Below are positions 48,790 to 58,918 of a DNA stretch of 64,000 nt, one piece after another. Every line of letters starts with the position of its first letter. Within the stretch, counting starts at the first letter, position 1. Origin of the DNA: Paenibacillus sp. CC-CFT747 (GTDB lineage Bacteria > Bacillota > Bacilli > Paenibacillales > NBRC-103111); NCBI GenBank assembly GCA_030323305.1, contig CP106741.1:2825501-2889500 (forward strand). The letters run 5' to 3'. The translations under genes and the position numbers were made by a program. Under the pieces are notes generated by a model. It had not been told where the DNA came from. It did no database searches and saw only the letters and a program-made list of their open reading frames with translations.

Positions 48790-51027
48790 ATGCAACGGCT
48801 CTTGAACCGGAACCGGACCTTCACGAGGCTCATTCTGTTTAACTGCAGCTTGGTGATTCTTATTACGGTCATTCCCGCCCTGGTGTATTACCGGTATTTC
48901 AGCACGAGCTACGAGGAGCAGACCCGCAAGCTGAACCGCCAGGCGGTGGCCCAGTTAAGAGAATCCTTCGATGAACGCTTTCTGAAGGAGATCATCCGGA
49001 TTCCCAATCAGAATTTGTCGGGGATGGAGAGCAACGATGTGCTGACCTATCCGCTTGCCAACCCTATCGATCGTGACGTTGTGCGGACTCTCCAGGTGTC
49101 TAACCGGGTGGAGGAAATCCGGAGCAGCCTGCCCTTTGTGGATACGATAACGATTTACTATCGCCTCAATCAGATGATGTTTCAGAATTTCCGTGCCTGT
49201 CATATGGAGACCACCGATTGTTTGACCGGCCCTATGAAAGACTGGTTCCAGAGCTTCGACCGCTCGGACCGGAACGTCGAATGGGCGGTCCTTCCGAACG
49301 GCCGGCCCGAGGATGCCGGCGGCAGCCGAATCCTCCTGTATGCCCGCAGCATTCCTTACTTTTCGACGGAGAACAGCAAGCTCGGCATCATAGCCGTAAG
49401 CCTTAAGGAGAATGCTTTCCTAAGCCTGCTGGAGGATTATAAATTTTCCCCGGACACGGTCTGCCTGATTGTGGACGGATCCGGCCGGCTGGTGACCTCG
49501 ACGGACCGGGAGGCTCCCACCCTCGGTGGCCAGGGCGGTGTGCTGGAAACACTGGCCAGCCTGGGACCGAAGGAAGAAGGGATGTTCTCCGCGGAAGTGG
49601 GCGGCCGGGCGAGCGTCGTTTCCTACTCTCCTCCCAATACAACGACTGGCGCTATGTGTCCATCGCGTCGGTCCAGGATTATTACAAGCAGTCTAACGAT
49701 TTCCGCAATCTTCTCATCGTCATAGCCGGGGGCCTGCTGCTGGTCAACCTGGGCATGGGGATCCTCATTACCCAAAGGGCGCACAAGCCGATCGGCACGC
49801 TGTTTCATCACTTTACGGATCAGATCGATGATCTGCGCCGCAAGATCGACAAAAACAAGCCGATGATCCGCCACAATTTTATCCTTCGCCTGCTGAAGGG
49901 ACAGGAGATTTCGGAGATGGAGCTGTGGGAGAACCAGAGCCTTTTGGACGTACCTCTCGACGGAGCGGTTTGCTTCAGCTTTCTCCTGGAAATCCCGGAA
50001 GGCACGAACGGTCATCAGCAGGAAATGCTGCTGTTCTACGACCTGATTGAAGCGTTGGAAAGGGAAGGAGGACCCGGCTGGATCTATGCCATCAAGCTGG
50101 AAGGGAACCGGCTGGCCGGAATCGCGCTGGGCGGCAGCCCGGAGGACGTAGAACGAATCCTGGCCTCCATCGAAGAAACGATCCAAATGTGCCATTCGGG
50201 CGACTATGCGCTAGCCGCCGGGAATCCATACGAAACCGGCCCGGAAGGCATGGCCCGGTCGTATTCAGAAGCGGGGAAGCCGTGAAATACCGCTTCCTGG
50301 AGAGGGGCCGGCTGCTCCGGTTCGAGGAGCTGGGTCTTTCCCGGCTCAAGGACTCGGGCAGCTCCTCCTCCGCTTTTCCTGATCTAGAGGCAAGCCTGCG
50401 GACGGGGGACGAGGAGCGCCTGCAGACGCAGCTTACCGGCGTTATAGAGGAAGTACGCACAGGCGGGTATACCGTCGATTATTCCAAAAGCATCCTGCTC
50501 GACCTTCTGCTCCATTTCCACCGCTGCCTGAAGACCGCCGGCTTCCATCCGTCGGAGCTGTTCGGCTATGACATCCGGCGTCACTTCTCCCGGATCGGGA
50601 CGATCACCGAGTTCGAGCAGTGGATCGCCGGACTTGCGGGGAGGCCGTCCGCCAGCTGGGGGAGAGAAGGCCGAAGGCCGACAAAGCCCTAGAGCTCAAA
50701 ATCACCCGGTTCATCGAGGACAACCTGTACAACGAGCTTTCGCTCGAAACGGTGGCGGAGCATGTCCGCATCAGCCCCAATTATTTAAGCCGGTTGTTCA
50801 AGGGAATGCTCGGCATGACCTTTCTTGAGTATGTCACCGACAAAAAGCTTCGCCGCGCCGGGGAGCTTCTCCTCTACGAGAAAATGACCGTTCAAGACGT
50901 ATCGGCCAAGCTCGGCTACCAGTCGACCCATTATTTCATCCGCATTTTTAAGGAAAGGTATGGGCTGACCCCGAAGCAGTTCCAGAAGCTGAATGCAGGG
51001 AAGGAGCTAGGTAGCGGGGGCTTTTAA
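48790..51027 (+). CDS. Membrane-anchored AraC regulator with extracellular Cache-like sensor (three frameshifts)
   Basis: I take ATG 48790 (MQRLLNRNRTFTRLILFNCSLVILITVIPALVYY, first membrane helix). A roughly 270-residue extracellular domain follows, then a second helix (NLLIVIAGGLLLVNLGMGILI), a cytoplasmic linker and a C-terminal AraC HTH (FIEDNLYNELSLETVAEHVRISPNYLSRLFKGMLGMTFLEYVTDKKLRRAGELL...STHYFIRIFKERYGLTPKQFQKL). Breaks lie near 49630, 50272 and 50640; the last two are G4 runs. These one-component sensors usually control the adjacent Lpl-type importer by reading its sugar outside the cell. Confidence 0.85.
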
Positions 51028-51090
51028 CCCCGTGAAAAATTATGCAGACTGAAATTTAACGAGTCCATATAAGGAAAGGAAGAGGAAGAG

Positions 51091-51597
51091 ATGATCGAAG
51101 AACTGTTCCAGGCGGCCCAATCGGGGGATATCACGAAGCTGAAGGAGCTGCTGGCCGAAAAGCCGGAGCTCGCCAACACGGAGAATGCGGACGGGCTGAC
51201 GCCGCTCGGCTATGCAGCGCATTTCGGACAGGCCGCCGCCGTGAAGCTTCTACTGGAGGCGGGCGCGGAGGTGAACGCGGTCTCCCACTCGAAGATAGCC
51301 TACATTCCGTCGAACACGGCGCTGCATGCCGCGATTGCCGGAGAACGCGACCTCGGGGTAATCCGGCTGCTGCTGGCAGGCGGGGCGTCCGCTTCCATCA
51401 CGGACAGCGACGAGCAAACGGCGCTGCATACGGCCTCCTATCACGCCGACAGCGTGGACATCATCCGGCTGCTGCTCGAGCACGGGGCCGACATTCATGC
51501 GGAGGCCGGTGGAACAACGGCTCTTGCCCTAGCGAAGAGCAGGGGAAACGATCAAGTGGCCGAGCTGCTGGAGCGGCACGCGAACCGGGCTTCTTAG
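51091..51597 (+). CDS. Ankyrin-repeat protein
   Basis: The 168-residue intact protein consists of about four to five ankyrin repeats (NADGLTPLGYAAHFGQAAAVKLLLEAGAEVNAVS; NTALHAAIAGERDLGVIRLLLAGGASAS; QTALHTASYHADSVDIIRLLLEHGADIHA; GTTALALAKSRGNDQVAELLERH). It lacks a signal peptide and should be a cytoplasmic protein-interaction module. GGAAAGGAAGAGGAAGAG precedes the ATG. Partner unknown. Confidence 0.9.
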   Translation: MIEELFQAAQSGDITKLKELLAEKPELANTENADGLTPLGYAAHFGQAAAVKLLLEAGAEVNAVSHSKIAYIPSNTALHAAIAGERDLGVIRLLLAGGASASITDSDEQTALHTASYHADSVDIIRLLLEHGADIHAEAGGTTALALAKSRGNDQVAELLERHANRAS

Positions 51598-51638
51598 TTT
51601 GGTCTCGTCTTCCCTGCCCCTCCATCCCCAGCAAATAC

Positions 51639-51666
51639 AAAAGAGACCGCCCGGGCGGTCTCTTTT
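51639..51666. terminator. Bidirectional terminator
   Basis: AAAAGAGACCGCC-CG-GGCGGTCTCTTTT is a perfect palindrome between the convergent ankyrin and TSUP genes and would work in both directions. Confidence 0.92.
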
Positions 51667-51667
51667 G

Positions 51668-52417
51668 TTATCTCAGCAGCATAATCAGTCCGCCGGCAAT
51701 CGGGGTTCCGATCATCGCGGCCCGCAGCAGGGCGCGGGGGCTCGTCCGGTAAACTTGGCTCCGATGTAGGAGCCGATCATCGTCCCGGCCACCACCTGCA
51801 CGAGCAGCGCCGCATCGATGAAGCCGGCCTGGAAATAGCCGATCCCCCGAAAAAGGCGATGGGGAGGATTACCATCATCGTCGTGCCGACGGCGAGCCGG
51901 AGCGGCATCCGGAAGAGGATCATGAGCGCCAGCTGGATAAACGGCGTCGAGCCGATGCCGAACATGCCGGATAATCCCCCGGTGATCAGGCCGGCAATGG
52001 CCGCCAGGACCCAGAAGCGGGAGCCGGCCGGCAGCTCGTGGTTCGTTTCGGCTGATGCCGGCATTTTCGTCCGCACCCAGATCAGCACCCCGAAAGGAAC
52101 AGCATGGAGGCCGTCCAGACCACCAGGGCGTCGGCGGGAATGAGCCGCGCGGCGAAGGTGCCGGCGTAGGCCCCGGCGGCACCGAACAGGCCGACGGCTG
52201 CTCCGGCGCGAAGGCTGACGTTCTTCTCGCGAAGGTGGCTGACGGTGCCTGAAAGCATCGTGAACACCATGGCGGCCACCGAAGTTCCGAGCGCCGCGTG
52301 CACCGGCACATGAAAGACCGTAATTAGCAGCGCAATAATAAAACCGGAGCCACCGGTTCCGGCAAAGCCCAGGATGAGGCCCATCACCAGCATCGTCAAC
52401 AATACAGTCATCGCCAT
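51668..52417 (-). CDS. TSUP (TauE/SafE) family anion exporter (three frameshifts)
   Basis: The N-terminal half has MGLILGFAGTGGSGFIIALLITVFHVPVHAALGTSVAAMVFTMLSG, and the symmetrical second half has LITGGLSGMFGIGSTPFIQLALMILFRMPLRLAVGTTMMVILPIAFFGG, the duplicated signature of sulfite/sulfonate exporters. Breaks near 52090, 51846 (C5 run; six restore FFGGIGYFQAGF) and 51742 (G5) divide about eight helices. It ends GTPIAGGLIMLLR at 51668. The substrate could be sulfite, sulfoacetate or a related anion. Confidence 0.8.
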
Positions 52418-52462
52418 CGCTTCTTTCTCTTAGCTGTCTTACTGTCTTAAGGGATCCGAAAA

Positions 52463-53359
52463 TCAGGCGGTCACCTCGAACCGCTTGTAGAAATCGGGAC
52501 GCATGTCCTTCCGGTTCTGGTTATGCCCCTTCAGGCGCACCTCACGCAAATAATCGAGGTCGATATCCGCGGTCACGACCATTTCCACATTGGGTTCTCC
52601 CTGACGGACGATTCCGTCCGAATGCCCGACCATCGGATGGATGGGGGCGTAGATCCCGCTGATTCCCGTAAAGGCAAACCCGTAGGGAAGGTGGGGCGGA
52701 AAAGGCAGGAACCCGATCAGCTGGCTGTTGATCACATACACCTGGTTTTCCGTAGCACGGGCCTTGGAGAACAGCACGCTGCGTTCGGTGCCCCACGCAT
52801 CCAGCGTACAGGTTGGCGCCAGGATGATATCCGCTCCCAGCATGCCGAGAATGCGTGAGACTTCCGGAAAGGAACAGTCATAGCAGATCGAGGCGCCGAG
52901 ACGAATTCCGTTAATATCGAAGGTTCCCAGGTCTTTAGCCGGGGAAGTCATCTCCTTATTGTACACCAGTTCGTAAGATGGATGCACTTTGCTCTGCTGG
53001 TACATGCGGCCGTCCGGCGCGAAGACGAAGCAGGTGTTGTAATAACGGCCGTCCTCCGGATCGAAGGTAAAATGAGTCCCGCCGGCCAGGATCATCCCGA
53101 ATTCCATCGCCAATTTCCGGCAGCATGCCTGGATGTCCTCGGTATGGGCTTTTCCGTATTGTTCAAACAGGGCGGGGAAATCAGGATGTTTCCCCAGATT
53201 TTTATTCAACGTCAACAGCTCGGCTGTGAAGAATTCGGGCAGAAGCAGAAGCTCCGCGCCTTGGGCAGCCGCCTGCTCGACATGCCACCTCACATGGCGG
53301 GCGAAATCCTCAAAGCAAGTAATCGATTTTACGCGGTATTGGCTCGTTGCTACCTTCAT
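52463..53359 (-). CDS. Carbon-nitrogen hydrolase (nitrilase superfamily)
   Basis: The 298-residue intact protein (ATG at 53359) carries the triad E42 in LLLPEFF, K124 in SKVHPSYE and C159 in ASICYDCSFPEV. Members hydrolyse amides or carbamoyl groups. It is the last gene of the amino-acid importer operon, separated from the ATPase by about five bases, so its substrate may be the imported compound or a derivative. A PucR-type regulator is divergent to the operon, which suggests nitrogen or N-carbamoyl compound catabolism. Confidence 0.88.
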   Translation of the reverse strand: MKVATSQYRVKSITCFEDFARHVRWHVEQAAAQGAELLLLPEFFTAELLTLNKNLGKHPDFPALFEQYGKAHTEDIQACCRKLAMEFGMILAGGTHFTFDPEDGRYYNTCFVFAPDGRMYQQSKVHPSYELVYNKEMTSPAKDLGTFDINGIRLGASICYDCSFPEVSRILGMLGADIILAPTCTLDAWGTERSVLFSKARATENQVYVINSQLIGFLPFPPHLPYGFAFTGISGIYAPIHPMVGHSDGIVRQGEPNVEMVVTADIDLDYLREVRLKGHNQNRKDMRPDFYKRFEVTA

Positions 53360-53364
53360 CCCTC

Positions 53365-54141
53365 TCAAGCTCCCTTCGTATCTACGTTGTGGGACAAGCT
53401 TCTCATAAATTGAGCCATCCGGGCATCCGGATTTCCAAAGAGCTCATCGGGAGGACCCTGCCTCGTGATTTGGCCCTGCTCCATAAACAGCACCCGGTCC
53501 GAGATGTTTCTGGCAAAATTCATCTCGTGAGTCACGACAATCATCGTCATTCCTTCCTTGGCGAGCCGTACCATAAGCTCGAGAACTTCGTTGACGAGCT
53601 CCGGATCGAGGGCCGACGTCGGCTCGTCGAACAGCATGACCTTGGGTTCCATGGCCAGTGCCCGGGCGATCGCGACACGCTGCTGCTGGCCGCCCGACAG
53701 GTTCCCGGGGTATTCTCCAGCCTTGTGCAGCAGGCCGACTTTGTCCAGAAGCTCCTCCGCTTTCCGGACGGCCTCCGTCTTCGGCAGCCGGTGGATCACG
53801 GTCGGGCCTTCGATCACATTTTGCAGGACGGTTTTGTGGGGCCAGAGGTTGAACTGCTGAAACACCATCCCGACCTGGGTGCGCAGCCACTGCAGCCGGT
53901 ACTGTGACATCATCGTCAGCTTGCCTTTGCGGTTCGCCCGGTAATGGACGGGCTTCTGGTCGACGGTCAGCTCGCCTGCCGTCGGAACCTCCAGCAGATT
54001 GATGCAGCGCAGCAGGGTGCTTTTGCCGGCTCCGCTTGGGCCGATGATCGAGACGACCTCGCCTTCCGCGATCGTGACATTGACGTCCTTCAAGACGGCG
54101 GTTTCCCCGTAGGTTTTCTGAAGATTTTTAATATGGATCAT
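53365..54141 (-). CDS. Polar amino acid ABC transporter ATP-binding protein (GlnQ-like)
   Basis: This 258-residue ATPase has Walker A IGPSGAGKSTLLRCINLLE, Q-loop VFQQFNLWPH, signature LSGGQQQRVAIARALA, Walker B VMLFDEPTSALDPELV and VVTHEMNFA, all typical of the GlnQ/HisP group. A short insertion (VHYRANRKGKLTMMSQY) precedes the Q-loop. It follows the permease by 11 bases. Confidence 0.93.
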   Translation of the reverse strand: MIHIKNLQKTYGETAVLKDVNVTIAEGEVVSIIGPSGAGKSTLLRCINLLEVPTAGELTVDQKPVHYRANRKGKLTMMSQYRLQWLRTQVGMVFQQFNLWPHKTVLQNVIEGPTVIHRLPKTEAVRKAEELLDKVGLLHKAGEYPGNLSGGQQQRVAIARALAMEPKVMLFDEPTSALDPELVNEVLELMVRLAKEGMTMIVVTHEMNFARNISDRVLFMEQGQITRQGPPDELFGNPDARMAQFMRSLSHNVDTKGA

Positions 54142-54152
54142 GGCGTGTCCTC

Positions 54153-54803
54153 CTATCTGGCGGAAATGCGAAGCTTCTTCTCACTGAAGTACTGAAGGAG
54201 CATAAGGGCGCTGCTCATGGTCAAGTACAGAACGCCCGCCACCCCCAGGGTCTCCATGGGGCTGTAGGTGCTGTTGTACGCCCTCTGGGCGGCCAGCATC
54301 AGGTCCGGTACGGTCACAATCGACACCTGGGCGGACTCCTTAAGCAGAATGACGCAGTTGTTGATATAGGGCGGAATGGTTAAGCGAACCGCCTGAGGAA
54401 TCGTAACCCGAATCATTTTCTTGATGGGGGACATGCCGATCGCTTCCGCCGCTTCAAGCTGCCCTTTGGGAACGGAGAGCAGGCCCGCCCGGAGGATTTC
54501 CGACTTAAAGGCGGCGGAGTTAAGCGACATGGCCAGGAGGCCGGCGCTAAAGGCGCTTAGCTTCAGCCCAAAGGGGGCCGCGTAGTAGAAGAAGAACAGA
54601 ACCAGTAACAAAGGCGTCCCGCGAAAAACCCAAACATACACGAAAGCGAGACTTTGAAGGATTTTGCTGGGGGACAGCCTCATAAGGGCGATCAAATACC
54701 CCAATACCGTCGCACACACAATACTCAGTAGGGCGATCTGGAACGTGACGAGAGCGCCTTTAAGATAAAGGGGCATATAGTTGGTGATAAGACTCCAGTC
54801 CAC
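54153..54803 (-). CDS. Polar amino acid ABC transporter permease
   Basis: The 216-residue HisM/GlnP-type permease has DWSLITNYMPLYLKGALVTFQIALLSIV at the N-terminus, VWVFRGTPLLLVLFFFYYAAP and the EAA loop LEAAEAIGMSPIKKMIRVTIPQAV. About five membrane helices. Intact, 23 bases after the binding-protein gene. Confidence 0.93.
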   Translation of the reverse strand: MDWSLITNYMPLYLKGALVTFQIALLSIVCATVLGYLIALMRLSPSKILQSLAFVYVWVFRGTPLLLVLFFFYYAAPFGLKLSAFSAGLLAMSLNSAAFKSEILRAGLLSVPKGQLEAAEAIGMSPIKKMIRVTIPQAVRLTIPPYINNCVILLKESAQVSIVTVPDLMLAAQRAYNSTYSPMETLGVAGVLYLTMSSALMLLQYFSEKKLRISAR

Positions 54804-54826
54804 GGGACATGCCTCCTCATCTCTAG

Positions 54827-55663
54827 TTAGTTAGGAACCGCAAAGCCAAACCATTTGACGGCCAGCTCGTTATAGGAGCCGTCCTTCTGTTTCTTCTCAA
54901 TGATGTCGTCGATCGCTTTCTTCAGCGCAGAATCGTTCTTGCGGATGCCGATCCCGGCGTCGCGCAGCTTGTACATGTCCCCAACCGCTGCGTACTGGCT
55001 GCCGTCTTTGTCGTTCTTGATAAAATCATTCGCCGCGATTTTGCCGAGGGCATAGAGCTGAATCCGTCCGTTCTTCAGATCGGCGAAGCCCTCCGCATTG
55101 CCGGGGTATTCCTTCAGCTCCTTGTAGCCGCCGATCTCCAGAAGGTCGGAATGCTGGGCCGCCCCGCCAATGACGCCAACGGTCAATCCCTGCAGATGAG
55201 TGATGCCCGTTACGGCCTTGTTGTCCTTCTTGGCCAGGGCCACCACGCCGTCCTTGTAATAAACGGAGGAGAAATCGATGGCCTTCTTCCGTTCTTCCGT
55301 CATCAGCAGCCCTGACATGACGATATCGAACTTGCCGGCGTTGAGACCGGCCAGCAGACCGGAAACATTGCCCGGGACGAACTCCGCGGTCACGCCCAAT
55401 TCCTTGGCTAAGGCATTGCCCCAATCGATATCGAATCCGGTCAGCTTGCCCTGCTCATCCATATAAGTAAGGGGCCGGTAATTGCCGCTCGTTCCGATGA
55501 TCAGCTTGCCGCGCTTCTTGATTTGGTCCAGAGTGGTTTGCGCCGAAGCATCGGGCGGGGAGGAGGCAGCGCCGTCCGCAGCCGCCGGAGCAGTTTTGGA
55601 ATTTCCACAGGCCGTTACCAGTACCGATAGGGCGACAAAGAGAAGCAGCATCCATTTTTTCAT
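54827..55663 (-). CDS. Polar amino acid-binding lipoprotein (SBP family 3)
   Basis: The 278-residue lipoprotein (signal ending SVLVTAC) has GKLIIGTSGNYRPLTYMDEQGKLTGFDIDWGNALAKELG, FDIVMSGLLMTEERKKAIDFSSVYY and a C-terminal DIIEKKQKDGSYNELAVKWFG. This fold binds polar or aromatic amino acids and related ring compounds. First gene of the minus-strand operon, with AGGAGTGAGAGA before its ATG. Confidence 0.92.
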   Translation of the reverse strand: MKKWMLLLFVALSVLVTACGNSKTAPAAADGAASSPPDASAQTTLDQIKKRGKLIIGTSGNYRPLTYMDEQGKLTGFDIDWGNALAKELGVTAEFVPGNVSGLLAGLNAGKFDIVMSGLLMTEERKKAIDFSSVYYKDGVVALAKKDNKAVTGITHLQGLTVGVIGGAAQHSDLLEIGGYKELKEYPGNAEGFADLKNGRIQLYALGKIAANDFIKNDKDGSQYAAVGDMYKLRDAGIGIRKNDSALKKAIDDIIEKKQKDGSYNELAVKWFGFAVPN

Positions 55664-55699
55664 TGTCTCTCACTCCTGATGTATAGTTTTCTTTATCTA

Positions 55700-55720
55700 T
55701 TGTGTTATAATATATCACAA
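55700..55720. promoter_or_regulatory. Candidate PucR operator, 21-bp imperfect palindrome
   Basis: TTGTG and CACAA arms enclose a TATAATATA-like core, giving a nearly symmetric element between the divergent importer operon (start 55663) and the PucR gene (start 55881). It overlaps likely -10 elements on the minus strand. Confidence 0.45.
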
Positions 55721-55880
55721 CAATGGTCACGTATATAGGGAACTAACGACAATTTCGCCCTGGTTTCTTTGTGAATGAATCACAAACCGGATAGAAATGA
55801 AGTGGATTCACGCCTGTATTGCGGATTTTATGTTAGATAATATTACATATAAGGATATGGGGAGAAAAGGGGAGAGGGAG

Positions 55881-57472
55881 ATGGATGGAGTATCGGTAGG
55901 CGAGATGATTCGGGCGCGTCCTCATTTGTTTGCTTCCTCCTCGGTGCTGGGGGGCACCGGCGGATTGGGGCGTTTGATTACCAACGTCAATGTCATGGAG
56001 GTGCCGGATGTTTATAACTGGGTCCGCCCGGGTGATCTGCTGCTGACGACGGCCTTCTCCATTAAAGACAACGAGCAGGCCCAGCTGCAGCTGATCCCGC
56101 GTCTAAAGGAAGCGAGGATCGCAGCCATTGCCATCAAAACGAAACGGTACATGGAGCAGGTTCCCGCCCGGATGATCGAAATGGCCGATGCCTGTGAGCT
56201 TCCCATCGTGGAGCTCGCCGACAATGTCAGCTATTCGCAAATGCTGCAAGAAATGATGGACGAAATCATGAGGTACAAGGCGAGGCTGCTCGCGGATATC
56301 CAGGAAGGCATTCAGCAGATCACCAACACGATGGTGATGGGAGAGAATCTGCAGGTGTTCGTGGAGACCGTGGCCGGCTGCTTGGGCCATCCGGTTGCTT
56401 TTGCGGCCTTGACCGGCGAGACGGTGGCTTCCCATTCCTCCCGGCCGGTTCCTTGGCCGGACTCTCTTCCGAAGAATGGGGAATGGCCGGAGGAGCATCG
56501 GGTGGATGGGAATCCCATGCTTATCGGAAGGGAAGAGAACGGAACGTTAACCGTGATCGTACCGGTCGAGCGAGGGGAAGGAATGCCGGCTATCTGATCG
56601 GGTGGGAGGCACCCGAAGGGGCTTACCTGAAGCTGGTTTCGCTGCTGCCACACGCCGCCAAGCTGCTCATGCTTCAGCTGACCAAGCTCGAGTCTCTTCT
56701 TCATTTAAAAGAGAACCACAAGGACAAATTTATGAAGAAATGGATTCTCGGAGAGCTGACGGGCAAAGAATCGATTCTGCTCGGGGCGGCGGAGGTCGGC
56801 CTGCAGCTCAAGGTCTCGTACCGGGTGGGCACCGGGCATGCGAGCCGCATGATGTCCGATCCGGAGCAGGCGAGGCTGAGGGCCGCCCTTACCCAGAAAG
56901 ACATTCTTTTCCTCGGAATGGGAAAAGAGCTGGTCTTTCTGCTGCCGCCGCAGCTGTACGCCAAGGAGAAACGGATCGCCCGCTTTCAGGAAGAAGTGCA
57001 GGGGATTCTCACCCACCACCGCCTGATCTTCGGCTTCAGCCCGGTGCATCCTCCGGAAACAGCCGCCGCCGGGCTGCTCGAGGCCCGGGAAGCCGTGGAG
57101 ATCGGCCCCCGCGTATTCCCGGATAAGACTCTTTTCTTCTTCGAGGACATGAGGTACCACCGGCTGATTAAGCTCATCGCGGAGCACGACAAGCTGAAAA
57201 CGGCGCTGCTTCATTTTCTGGAGCCGCTCCTGGCTTATGATCAGAAAAACCAGTCTCAGCTCCTGGATACGCTGATCCACTACTTCCGCTGCAACGGCAG
57301 CATCAAGGAAACGTCCCAGGTGCTGTTCTGCCATTACAATTCGGTGGTTTACCGGATGGAGCGGATCCAGCAGGTGCTGGATGCGAATCTGAACGATTCG
57401 GAGCAGAGGCTTCAGGCTCAGCTTGCGGTGCTCGTGTACGATCATTTCCGCAGGCTTTCCATGATGCCTTAG
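55881..57472 (+). CDS. PucR-family transcriptional regulator (one frameshift)
   Basis: From ATG 55881 (GGGGAGAGGGAG upstream) the N-terminal PucR domain reads VGEMIRARPHLFASSSVLGGTGGLGRLITNVNVMEVPDVYNWVRPGDLLLTTAFSIKDN. After a break near 56577 (GAGGGG) a central region leads to the C-terminal HTH_30 (LLDTLIHYFRCNGSIKETSQVLFCHYNSVVYRMERIQQVLD). PucR proteins respond to purine, amino acid or other nitrogen compounds. Divergence from the importer-nitrilase operon makes that operon its likely target. Confidence 0.87.
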
Positions 57473-57623
57473 CCTTGTCCGGCGGCTGGTTGCTCTCGGC
57501 TTTCGGGCTGTTCGGCGGCGGGGCCGGAATCTTCCTTTCAGGACGCGCGGTGCCGCCGTCCTTTTTTCTTTTTCGTTCCTTTAGGGTAGAATGGAGGCAA
57601 CGATAAAGATTGGAGTGGGACTA

Positions 57624-58103
57624 TTGAGCAGCGAAGAAGTGGTTTTGACCCCGGAAGGGCTGGCGAAGCTCGAGGAAGAGCTGGAGGAGTTGAAGGGACC
57701 GAAGCGCCGGGAGCTGGCCGAGCGCCTCAAGGTGGCGATCAGCTACGGAGACTTGAAGGAGAACAGCGAATACCATTCGGCCAAGGAAGACCAGGCCCAT
57801 ATGGAAACGCGCGTTCTGATACTGGAGCGGATGATCCGAAACGCCCGTGTGGTGGACGCCGGCAGCCGGAATACCGACCAGGTGGGAGTGGGCACCGTCG
57901 TCCTCCTGAACGACATCGAATTTGCGGAGAAGATCGAATACCGGATCGTGGGGCCGGCGGAAGCTAACGTGGCCGAGAATCTGATTTCTTATGAAAGCCC
58001 GCTTGGCAAAGAGCTCATGGGCAAAAAAGTGGGAGACAACATAAGCGTCAACGCCCCGATGGGGGTTCTAAAGTACGAGCTTCTCGAAATCAAGCCAGGG
58101 TAG
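57624..58103 (+). CDS. greA: Transcription elongation factor GreA
   Basis: The TTG at 57624 (after GGAGTGGGA) gives 159 residues, the usual GreA length; an upstream in-frame ATG at 57591 would add 11 non-conserved residues. The coiled-coil finger is VLTPEGLAKLEEELEELKGPKRRELAERLKVAISYGDLKENSEYHSAKEDQ with the acidic tip residues DLKENSEY. The C-terminal FKBP-like domain ends VGDNISVNAPMGVLKYELLEI. It rescues backtracked RNA polymerase. A second GreA paralogue in the genome is likely but not visible. Confidence 0.92.
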   Translation: MSSEEVVLTPEGLAKLEEELEELKGPKRRELAERLKVAISYGDLKENSEYHSAKEDQAHMETRVLILERMIRNARVVDAGSRNTDQVGVGTVVLLNDIEFAEKIEYRIVGPAEANVAENLISYESPLGKELMGKKVGDNISVNAPMGVLKYELLEIKPG

Positions 58104-58123
58104 AGCCCGAAAGGGGAAACGCG

Positions 58124-58780
58124 ATGAGAACGAAAGCGGTGCTCTTTGATTTTGACGGAACGCTGGCGGATACGCTTCCGGTTATCTTCCATGCATTTCA
58201 GACGGTTTTTCGCCGGCATGACCGCCGCGAGGTGTCGCCGGATGAAATCATCGGCATGTTCGGACCCCCGGAGGAAGGGATTCTCCGGAAGGAGCTCTCG
58301 CATTGCGGCAGCCTGGAGGAGGCCGTGAAGGAATTTTATCTCCTCTATGAGGAGAATCATACCCGGCTGGTCCGGCCGAGCGGGGACATTCGGGACCTGC
58401 TGGCGTTTCTCCGGGACCGTTCTTACCGGACGGCGGTCATCACCGGGAAAGGCCGCCGGACGTTCGAAATTTCCGCGCGGGAGCTCGGACTGTCGGATGC
58501 CTTCGACGTGACGATCACCGGCAATGACGTGGAGAAGGCGAAGCCGGACCCGGAGGGCATCCTTCGGGCGCTCGATGAGCTCGGGGCGGCGAAGGAAGAG
58601 GCCGTCTTCCTCGGAGACAGCGATGCCGATATCGCGGCGGGGAAGGCCGCTGGACTGAGAACCTACGGCGTGCTGTGGCTTCCCACCACGCAGGCGTCCG
58701 AGTTCCAGAAGAAGCCGGATGCGGTATTCCGCCGGACGGCTCAGCTGCGCGAGCTGCTGGAGGGGAAGCCGGCTAAATAG
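58124..58780 (+). CDS. HAD-superfamily phosphatase (PpaX/Gph-like)
   Basis: The 218-residue protein has HAD motif I VLFDFDGTLADT, motif II in VITGKG, motif III lysine in KAKPDPEG and motif IV FLGDSDADIAAGKAAG. These place it with phosphoglycolate/pyrophosphatase-type hydrolases that have a small helical cap. It starts 20 bases after greA (AAAGGGGAAACGCG upstream) and is probably co-transcribed with it. Intact. Confidence 0.9.
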   Translation: MRTKAVLFDFDGTLADTLPVIFHAFQTVFRRHDRREVSPDEIIGMFGPPEEGILRKELSHCGSLEEAVKEFYLLYEENHTRLVRPSGDIRDLLAFLRDRSYRTAVITGKGRRTFEISARELGLSDAFDVTITGNDVEKAKPDPEGILRALDELGAAKEEAVFLGDSDADIAAGKAAGLRTYGVLWLPTTQASEFQKKPDAVFRRTAQLRELLEGKPAK

Positions 58781-58847
58781 GACTGCCGGTAGGGGGCCGT
58801 TTCGAGCGATACTCGGGCGGCTTCCTGGATGAGGAAGGGAATAAGAC

Positions 58848-58885
58848 AAAACCGCAGGGTCTTCGGAAGACCGCTGCGGTTTCTT
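58848..58885 (+). terminator. Terminator after the HAD gene
   Basis: AAAACCGCAG...CTGCGGTTTCTTT encloses an inner hairpin GGTCTTCGGAAGACC, giving a long stem close to perfect. Confidence 0.85.
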
Positions 58886-58918
58886 TGTGCTGGGGAGGCA
58901 GGGGGTGAGCTGCCCGGA

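Noticed and set aside
57591..57623. Upstream ATG as the greA start
   Set aside because: It would add 11 non-conserved residues and has no ribosome-binding site; the TTG at 57624 follows GGAGTGGGA and gives the normal length.
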